Positions 32,701-43,500 of a stretch of DNA of 64,000 bases are shown one piece after another. The DNA comes from Diploptera punctata (taxonomy: Eukaryota; Arthropoda; Insecta; Blattodea; Blaberidae). Each line of letters begins with the position of its first letter. Position 1 is the first letter of the stretch. The stretch spans positions 1 through 64,000 of the forward strand of contig JASPKZ010004202.1 of the NCBI GenBank assembly GCA_030220185.1, written 5' to 3'. The translations under genes were made by a program, and so were the position numbers. A model generated the notes under the pieces. The model was given only the letters and a program-made list of their open reading frames with translations. It did not search any database and was not told where the DNA came from.

Positions 32701-35700
32701 GGCTAGTGGTCAGCTTTCTAACTACAGTTCATGAAATCCCGGGTTTGATTCCCGGTCAGACCATAGGAATTATTCCTTAACCTATTCGCCTCAGAAGACA
32801 AGGTACACTCACTTAAGTCTGAAATATTTTATACATCCCTTGGCAGGGTAATCTTTCGTTAACATTTATGAATACTACAGGAATGTATTTTGGCCTTCAC
32901 CCTTATTGTGATCTCAAGAACCGTTCTCTTTTGTTCGTTTTGAATGCCTGAAAGTTAAAACCCAGAATACGGTGATTTAATATTCAGTTTCTGGGGGAAA
33001 TGTATTGAACATTTAAACTTGAAGCGAATGGGTTAAAGAGAATTATTCCTATGGTTGCCCATGGTCTGGAATTTAGGTTAAGTTTAGGTTAAGAACTCTC
33101 CTGGCGCTTCATTATCATTTATCAACCATCATATCATCGGGGTAACGTAACTCTGCGTTCCAGGTGCCCCAACCTAAGAAATGGATTACAATTCTGCCAA
33201 TGCCAGGGTGAAACCCAGAAATTTCAACATAGTGCCATTGGACAAGAAAAAGTCACTCAGTTATATGTTTTTAATAAAAATCAAAGTGGGAGGTGACACT
33301 ATGAGGTATTTATATTAATGAATGAGTTGGATAAAATGCTTTAACATCTCACATTCAGAAGAATAAATATAAAGCCATGAATTTTGATATTCCCAACGAG
33401 AATAATTTGATCTCCAAATTCATAAAATCAACACCAGATGGCAGTTCAGAAGATGATGTTAATGACGAAATTTCGACAGTTGGAGTTTGACTGAAGATGT
33501 AAGTAAAACTATACTTTTAGAACCGGTATCGTGAAGACACACAACTTTATGAGGAGAGATGTTAAAGCATTTTCTCCAACTCATTCATTAATATTACATA
33601 TTATGTTCTCAATGTTTTTATTTTAATTAACATTTTCCAATTCTGCATAGAATCTAATTTAAAAAAAGAAGAATTAAAGTTTGAACCGGGATTTCAACTC
33701 TGGACCTCTAGTTCTGCAAACTGGTGTGCTATCCAATTACATTGCTGTTTGAATTATTGAAACGCTGGAGGGAAAATTTTCTATAGGATCGTAACAGGCC
33801 TTGGCCTAATACTTGGAAGGAAGAAGAAGAATTATTGCTTGTTATATTTCACTAGTGACATAAAAATAATAATATATTAAATTATACAATTTTCGACACC
33901 CTTTATAATCAAAATATTACTTTTATATTAGTATGTAATTTAGGATGTTTATTAATAAACTAATATCAAAAAATTAACTTAATTTACATTCTATAAATAT
34001 AGATTTATAGTTAAATATAATATGGACAAAATTTGGCCTTGGTTGGTGATCCAACGTACTAGGGTTAAGAAAACCTCACAATGTAAAAATTCCCTACTTT
34101 ATTATATGAGGTTATCTCCATATTCAAATTCTTATTACAAATTGCACTAAAATTGACATTTCAAAAAGAGCACTATTATTCTATGTCAACGGAGTTGATA
34201 GAACGGACATCATTTTACTACCCCCACTACTGTAGGGGTGCATACAATAACTAGGTCAAAGCTAGGAATGTGGCTGTTACCAGTTATAAACCAACTCCCC
34301 CAAAACTGTGAAAACCAGAAAATAAAATATTATAATTTTATCCTCTTTCAGAGGATTTTTGTAAAAAATATGATATATAGTTTTTAATTCCTGACTTATT
34401 TTGTTATTTTCTAAATTTATATTAAGATTTCTATAACTAATATAATACAAAACACACAGTTTTAGTATGATAATTTTGCGGGGTGGCAGATCGGCGGAGG
34501 GTCGCCTATTGTTAATAGTGTAGTTCAGTACTGACATTGTATTGACAGCACAAAAAACATTTGTCTTTCTCAGTAGACTGTTCTTAGTTCTAGCAGTGTG
34601 GTGGATTGTAGAATCATCATCATCATCATCCTGCCAGGTAATAGTCCTAGAAGAACTGTTACGGCCTGAGGAAGTGGTTTTCATGCCATCTTTTCATAGG
34701 TCGACCAAGTGACCGTTTCCCATATGGACAGTAGTTCATTATTGCCTTGGGGATCCTGGATCTAGCCATTCTTGAGACACGTTCCTTCCAGTTTAGCTGA
34801 TATCTGGAGATGTAGTCCAGTATTGGTGACACATTAAGTTCTTGAAGGATTTCTACATTTTTCTTTTGATCCCATTCGGTGTAGCCAGCTGTTCAGCGCT
34901 TCACTCCCATAACATAGGACTGGTCGAGCCATTATTTGATAATGACGAGTACATTGTCTTGAAAATTCAATTAATACATCATTTATTTAGTAGAATTAAG
35001 TGTTTAGTTAGCATTTAATAGAATATTTTAATACATTTTTGATAAATAATTATTTTTTTAGTAATACTTAGTGCTTAGTTATTGTATGATAGATATAAGG
35101 AAAACACAGTTAAATGTTTCACTGTATACATAAATTTTTGTTTCAATATACATTTGAACATAATTTAGACACAGTAGAAGCTTGGATTTAAATATGCATA
35201 CAAAGGAGATGTTAAACAAGTAGACACAAAAAAAAATGTATATATAGGTATAAGTTTTAAAAATAACTATTATATATTATATAATACTATTCTAAATTTT
35301 TGAATTGTTCAGTATATAATCCAATATAATTTTATTTTTATAACATAATTCAGAAGACTGATGTATTTGTAACAGAGAGTAGTACCTTCCCCTTTACTAG
35401 CTGCCTGTACCTGCTAGTGGAGTGGATCTCTATCAACTGGTTTGAAATAGAGAATAGCTTCATCTTCATGATCTCCAGTTGATCTGATATCTACTCACCT
35501 AGCCACCAAGCACCAATCCAGCGTGGATCGTCACTTGCAATGGTGGGATGTAAAGAAGTATCTACGTACAGTGTCAATGCATATGAACCAAATAAGAATC
35601 CCAATGTTGGTCCAAGCATTCGTAAGCAATGCCATATTGCTGCAACATTCAAATACTTTCAATTAACATGATTAAAAATAACAAATCTTTTAAGAAGTAC

Positions 35701-37485
35701 ATATTTAAATTTTGAAATACATATGTTGTAATCAATGCGTGCTATTATGCATTACAGAGACTCTTGATGTCCCAACTCCTTTCAAAAAATGTTAAACTGA
35801 AAATATATAAAACTGTTATTCTACCAGTTATATTATATGGGCGCGAAACATGGACTCTTACTTTAAGGGAGGAAAGGACATTACGAGTATTTGAGAATAA
35901 AGTTCTTAGGAAAATTTTTGGACCAAAGAGAGATGAACAGACAGGTGAATGGAGAAGACTACTACCAGTGAACTACATGGTCTTTATAGCAAGCCAGACA
36001 TAATAAGAACAGTTAAGTCTCATAGACTGCGATGGGCAGGACATGTGGCACGAATGGGGAATGAAAGACATGCATGGAAGCTTCTTGTAGGAAAACCAGA
36101 AGGAAAACACCCAGTTGGTAGACCAAGAATGAGGTGGGAGAACAACATTAACTATGATTTGAATGAAGTAGATTATACAGGAAATATTTGAGTTTGTATT
36201 CTTTAACATTCTTACGTCATATGTTTATATGTTATCAGAATAAACATATGAGGTAAGAATGTTAAAGAATTCAAACTCTAATATTAAATTAAACCTCATA
36301 ATGTTATTTCCCATATTTAACTATGAATAAAGGTCCTGGGTTCAAAGCCCGGTCTAGGTTTATATTTTTCTCTTCAAATATAAAAGTAATTAATATTTAA
36401 TTTTAGGAAGTGATATTTTGAGGTTATTTTAATTATATTATTTTCAGTCTGATCATCTTACTTCAATATTAATGTTGATTTGTTCTTGGACATGTTTCAA
36501 AACAATTCTGTTTTATCGATAAAACATTAATATTGAGGTAAGATGATCAGACTGAAAATAATATAATTATAATAGTTATGTTAATATTGAATTATTACCC
36601 AGCAGGAGCGGTGTCTTGTTCTTGCGTACGTTGTCATCCATGTAAGTAATTCCCAGCGTGTAATACATAGATGTTCCTATTCCAAGCAGAAATGCAGAAA
36701 CAACAAACATTGTAACGGGCAGCACAGAAATACTTCCAACACTGCAATCCTCTTCAGGCATCTCGCTCTTGCACATCTGTTTTCCAGAATATTCTGAAAA
36801 ATGTAAAACACAAACATTTCTGGTAAGTAGCCGTAGCCGAATGGTTAAGGCAGGAAGCCTTGGCGCAGAACTACGGGACTTGCACTGGTTCAAGTCTGCA
36901 CGGGGGAAGAAATTTTTCTCATGGAATTTCGGCCAGTATGGGACCGGTGCCCACCCAGCATCGTGAGGCAATTGGGTAGCAACTGTAGGTTGAGAAGACC
37001 AGCTATAACGACTGGAGAACCCGACATGCTGACCACATGTTACCCCTACACTGGCTAGATGACCATCTACCTCTGTGATTGACACATGTGGATGTGAAGC
37101 CAGCAGCCGGCTGGTCAGCCAAGGGCCTTCTACGCCTGTCGCGCTTGGAGTTTTTTTAGTATTGCAATATAAATGTTTAAAGTGCATATTGGGTTACGTT
37201 ACTATAAATTCACCATCTTGTTATAAAGATATTTTCCCGTAATAGTTTTTTCCTATAACAATTCCATGCTCAGTTCCATTTGTACTGTAAACAAACTTGT
37301 ATGATAATAAAATTTAAAATAAAATTCTTTACACGTCACCTGACATCCTGTCTTTTTTTAGACTGGTTTCATAACCTAAACAGTTACACAAATACAGTGC
37401 AAGTATTTTTAGTGACTCATAGCCTGGTCTTCAATCAATCGCTGATAAATTTAATTTAAATCCGAACTCAGTGACAAGTATTAAT

Positions 37486-37528
<43 letters not shown>

Positions 37529-40500
37529 TTTTTATTATTGATTTAACATTTCTCACTGAAAGATAAATTTTTCTCTTCAAATATATATATTTTTTTTTTT
37601 ATTCAATGCCCAAGGTTGTCATTTCGACATTTCTCGTGTCTTCTCCTGGCATTGGCTTAACCCATTGCCATATTAATATTTTCCTCCATAGTTGCACCCA
37701 TATTTACCATTTAATTTTAGAAAATTAGCATAACCAAAAAACAATGGCTTATAACTCGCTATCTATGGAGAAAAATCGAGTATGTTGTACACCATTGAAT
37801 AGATAATTCTTTCAGCTTTCCAACGGTATATAACATGTCATGCCATCTATTGACAAAACTAAAGAAACACTAAGAAGAAGCTACAGCTGCTCAGTCCGGC
37901 TCACAGCCGTCTGTGTAAGAATGGGCTTCACTTGATCAGCCGGCTGGGAGCCGTCTGTGTAAGCCAATGGGTTAATTGTAACCCACTTCTGAAGCTGGGG
38001 CGCCTAGAAGGCGGAGTTACGTTACCCCGATGATATGATGGGTGATAAATGATAATGAAGCGCCAGGAGAGTTCTTAACCTAAATTCCAGACCCTGGGCA
38101 GCCACAGGAATGATTCCCTTGAAGGAAAAATTCTTATGTTGAACTTTTATAGGAATAAATCACTATGAGGTTTAATTTTATTAGATAGATTAAAATGTTT
38201 GATACCTCTCCTCATAACCAATCTTCTAAGTAGATCGTGATTTCAGGCCTCTGGCAGCCCCATCCTCAGTACCATCTTGATTGGTTATGGGGAGAGGTAT
38301 AAAACACTTTAATTTATCTAAAATTCTTATGGTTTGAGTGGGAATCGAACCCGGGACCTCATTAACACTAGTCAGAAACATTGACCACTAGTCATTGAGG
38401 GTGGTATTATTAAATTAAATATAAAAACATTAAATTTAATACTTCATCACTACTCTATTTGGGTAAGTTTGTTAAATAACACTGAGCAAAAAAAAAAGAA
38501 ACTTTTGTCTCAGAAAGAAAAATATGTGATTCTGATAGTATTTTTTCTCCTGAATTCAAATATGATGTCAGTTTTTCTCCATCACGCAAGGTTTCCGAGA
38601 GACAGCTATTTTTTAATTTCAAACACTTTAATATTTTCTACATTCGTAACTACACAATATTCGAACATTCGGACTCACCTAGAAAGTAAGAAATGACGAT
38701 TTTCTGCTATATTTCGCCTGTGAAGCATCCCTCTTGATGGTCCAACAATAATCCACCAGCATATTAGGATTCCATGTACCTTGATATCTCTTTTCCATAG
38801 CTGAAATCATTTGAGTTAGCTTATTTGGTTTTATTTTCAATGGACAAATGAACGAAAAAATGTTTAATATTGTTTAATTGTATCTTCACTCACGTCATAC
38901 TTCTTAACTCCCATGCAGACTCGAGTTTCTTCACTTTATTTGTGACATTCTCAATGCTGTATTACGTTCACAACTGATGTCCAACGGCCTTCTATCCTGC
39001 AGACTGACCTCCACGCCATCTGATGGCTGACCGACAAACTTCCAAATCAATCGCGGAGGTCAGTCAGCAGGAGAGGATGCTGTTGGACATCAGTTGTGAA
39101 TGTAATACAGCATTGACAATGTCACAAATGAGGTGACGAAACTCAAGTATACGAGGGAGTTAAGAAGTATGAAGCGAGTCAAGAAACAATTAAACAATAT
39201 TAAAATAAATCTCATAGTGTTATTTCCTATCTACATAACTTAAGAAAAAATGTTTATTAAAAAAATTATTGATGTTTTTATTATTAATTTAACATTTCTC
39301 AATGAAAGATAAATTAAATTTGAAGAGAAAAGCCAAGGGTCCTGGGTTCGAGTCCCGGTCTAGGCGAAAAAAAAATTTTTCTCTTCAAATTTAATTTATC
39401 TTTCATTGAGAAATGTTAAATTAATAATAAAAACATCATTAGAGGCCTTACTGGCTTTTAAAGTAATGTTAAATTTCCAATAAATGTCTTCTTAACTAAG
39501 AAGCCGCCATTTGCATAGATAGAAACAATGGTTTCAAAAGCATTTGGCGATAGGGAATTACAACGTATATAAGAGAAAAATTTGCGTCTAGATCGTAACT
39601 CGCCTCGGTAGCTCAGTTGGTAGAGCACTTGGCCCGGAAAGCCAAGGATCCCGGGTTCGAGTCCCGGTCTAGGCGAAAATTTTTCTCTTCAAATTTAAAA
39701 AAATTATTATTTATATCCATTAATTGAAATTGAAACAAAAAAAACTGTGGGTGATGGAGAAATTCCGAGTACATATTTGAAAACACGATAAAAAGCTGCA
39801 TTAAGTACAAATATTGGTACTCATGAGACAAAAATCATGTTGACCAGGTTAATAGAAAATAATGTGGTTACAGAGAACTAACAGATTAACTTTGTACATA
39901 CCGTTAGTTTGGTTACCGGTGGTGTTGTGCGTGATGTGATACATATCTTGGTACTCAGTGGTGAGTTCCAGAGCATCTTGTCCAGGTCCAAGCACTAAGT
40001 GAGGCACAAGTCTCAAGTAGCAAGAAAGTCCTGCTAACAGAATTCCAGCAGCAACCCATCTTGTTTTGTGACCTTTACTTCCAAGATACGACAAAGTTAG
40101 ATTTGAAAACAAACCACCAAAATCCCATGCAGCTGAAATCATGCCTGTAGGTAACAAACCAAATATATGTTATCCCTTTTATAAATTGAGTTGAATACAT
40201 TTTTTTTTGCACTTACAGGGATGGTGACCATGATTGAAAGTTCAATTTCCTACATTTCGGAATTGCCAACCTATAAATAACTAAATAACTATACTGTAAT
40301 ATTACAAATTACCTACCTAGTGCAGGAACTATAATGTAAATATGTCAATTATATTTTTCTGGAATGTAAATTCCTGGGAAATAATACATTTAAGAAAGTG
40401 CAAACAGTGGTTTCTTTTTCTTTGTGGTATAATCAATTGCTACAAATGTTTTTATATTATCTCCCGCAAGCACTATGTGTTTACATTCGTGCACTATATA

Positions 40501-43500
40501 TACAATCTGCTAGCCGCATGCAGTCACTGCAAAATAATGCTATGATCTATTCAGAATGTTAAAAAGCAGGAGTTTGATTTTAAAATTATAAAATTAAATT
40601 GATAAAATCGAGGTAAAACATGACTGTCATTGGTTGCAAAACAAAATTATTTGGAACATGATTGGTCATTGACTCCCATTTTGGGCATGAGTTAAATAAT
40701 TAGTCTTAGTCAGTCACTGGCACTATCGAACCCATAGGTTCATGGCCGCGCGGACATAAGCTCTCCATACATCCCTATCCCTAGCTAATGCTTTCCAATC
40801 ATTTCCTGTATAATCTACTTCCCTCAAATCATAGTTAATGTTGTTCTCCCACCTCATTCTTGGTCTACCAACAGGGCGTTTTCCTTCTGGCTTTCCTACA
40901 AGAAGTTTTCATGCACGTCTTTCATTCCCCATACGCGCAACATGTCCTGCCCATCGCAGTCTACGAGATTTAACTGTTCTTATTATATCTGGCTTCCTAT
41001 AAAGACCATGTATTTCATTGTTATGTAGTCTTCTCCATTCACCTGTCTGTTCATCTCTCTTTGGTCCAAAAATTTTCCTAAGAACTTTATTCTCAAATAC
41101 TCGTAATCTCCTTTCCTCCCTTAAAGTAAGAGCCCATGTTTCACACCCATATAATATATAACTGGTAGAATAATAGTTTTATATATTTTCAGCTTAACGT
41201 TTTTTGAAAGGAGTTGGGACATCAAAAGTCTCTGCAATGCATAATAAGCACGCATTTCCAGAATTGAGCCTATGTTTAATTTCTTTGTGCATCTCATTCC
41301 TGTTTGTGATTATTGTTCAATAGTCATTGTTAATTATAAAAGTTGGTAATTCTGACCTGTTGCTCTGCTTGGCAGTTTGAACCTCTTCTCGACAGTGCTG
41401 ATCGTGGAGACAAAGTAAGTTCCAAGGGCAATATCAAACATCCCAATGAGTCCGTAAAGAAGGACATATGATTTCTTACTGGCCAGTTTCTGTAGCCAAT
41501 CAGGGTGGAAATTACCAAAACCACACCTTGTTTCATCTTCATAAACACTCTCACCATTTCCAGTCAGCAGTTTCGTAGATGTTGGATTTATCTAGAAATA
41601 GAATGTAGCACTTTAAAAATGTCACATAGAAATATGGCATTTCTCATACATCTTTACATATATCTTCTTCTTTCTTCCAAGTACTAGGCCAAGGCCTGTT
41701 ACGATCCTATAGAAAATTTTCCCTCCAGTGTTTCATAGGACAGCCCAGAGAATCTGGGAAATTCTCATATAAGACTTGGAAGCACAATAATAGTCCCTTC
41801 GATTGGTTGTTGGCAAAAGGAAGGCAAGACCAGTGATGGGGCTGCCATCTTATAGCCTCTGGCGAGGCTTTTCTGGAGAAGAAAAGAAAATAAAGGAAAG
41901 AAGAAATGGAAGAAAGGAAAGACTCCCTAGCCCTCGGATGCCCTAATAGTGTCAATGTCGAAAAAACAAGAGTTTACCAAGAGAGGTTAGATAGTAAGGT
42001 TAAAAGAGTGCAAAACACAAGTAAGTGGAAGAAATGTTTTGCTCAGCTTGGGCACCTTGTGGTCACCATCCACATATCCCCTAGATGAGGACCCCTGAGG
42101 TACATATATAATTCTTCTATACGTGTGTTTGTCACTGAATTACTGGATCAATTTAGATAAAAAAATTTTGTGTGTTCTGATTAGGTCCCCTTGATGGTTT
42201 AGATTCACAATTGGACCCTCTAAAACCATTAGGTGTAGCAGTTCACCTGAACTGAAAATTTAATAATTGCTCTAGTGGTAACATTTTTTTATGTTTCACA
42301 ACGAAACTCAGTATATCCTATTAAAATAAACCGAGGTAGGTATTACACAAAAATGATCGAAATTTGACAATTAGAAGTGGAGGTTTACTTGAAATCCGAA
42401 ATTAAAAACAGCATAAACTACTGATTTTGATTAAATTTTTTGTGTATATTTGAGTGGGTCCCTAGATATTTACATTCACAATTGGACTCGGTAGGTGATC
42501 AGGTTATAAGCATTTTTTTATCTCTGATGTGTAGGTCATCTGCATTACTGACATATTCCACACGAAAACAATGTGACATCATAATGCACGCTTCTTGAGC
42601 CACAACAGATGGCAGTGAGGAGTTTTCTTGCAAACTTATTAATAAGTGAATTTTATGGTAAAAATGTAACATATTTTTATCATTTGGCCATGACAGAAGA
42701 ATTAAACGTTTGGGCAGGACAAAGTCTGCTGGGTCTGCCAGTATATATATATATATGTATATATAAATGAACAAATTTTTAGTGCATTTAATATTTAAAG
42801 GAAGGTTTATTTTAATATAAATAAGTTAGAACATTCATGACTAACCTCATATTGTAGATTTCTTGAAGACAAGTTACATGTCATTATCAAACTTTCTAAG
42901 AGTTAGAAAGAATTGATAATGACATGTCGCATTTCAAATCTGTGGTCTTCAAAAAATCTACAAACATGAGGAGAGTCATTAATGTTCTAATTCATTTTAA
43001 TTAAAGATTTAGTGATCTTTCAAGGGATGCAGATCCAGTAGCTGTTCCTTGCAAAGTAAGTGCTTTGTGATGGATGTCCATTTAAAAAAAAACATTTCAA
43101 TACATATATGTGGAAAGCAACGGGAAGCTACCACACCTATAATTCCCTAGTAAAGCTGCAAAGCATAGCATGAAAATGCTGTGATTGCACTGAAAGACCT
43201 GTCCTCAGGCAGAATTACTATGGATGGATATATATATTCTGCACTCAGAATCTCCTGAGGATGTCTACCGCAGCAGTAGATGAAACGTTGAGTGTTAATA
43301 AAACCAAACCACGGCCATTTAGCCCGAAAGACAAAATACATGAATCAAAATACCTGCCGTGAAAGTCTACAATTTTATATAATAATAATATGTTCAAACT
43401 TCAATTGTAGACCTCATAAAAAACAAACAACTAAAATGGTCATGTAAAATGAATGGCAGTTAAAACAGATTCCCAAGAAGAATACTAGAATGAGTGCCAC

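Larger units (their letters stand above)
37980..38400 (-). mobile_element. SINE-B copy split by a PLE fold-back
   Basis: Body on the minus strand (GAAGCGCCAGGAGAGTTCTT, GGCAGCCACAGGAATGATTC), cut at AAATTCTTATG and resumed at 38331 with GTTTGAGTGGGAATCGAACC (B-box complement) and the head. Confidence 0.78.

Noticed and set aside
34277..34684. 135-codon minus-strand ORF
   Set aside because: Ser/Asn/Ile-rich, no recognisable domain, overlaps the tail of a decayed RTE-2 fragment; likely chance.
36769..36966. 65-codon ORF on +
   Set aside because: Lies in SINE-C and opposite Oatp exon 4; no coding signature.
39602..39674. Candidate functional tRNA gene
   Set aside because: A and B boxes and the T stem are good, but the acceptor stem pairs only partly, the base before the anticodon is C rather than T, and the block is an internal part of a dispersed repeat with TSDs.
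42830..43005. Hammerhead in this fold-back
   Set aside because: Only a CTGATGA-like remnant; GAAA and a cleavage site are not in register.
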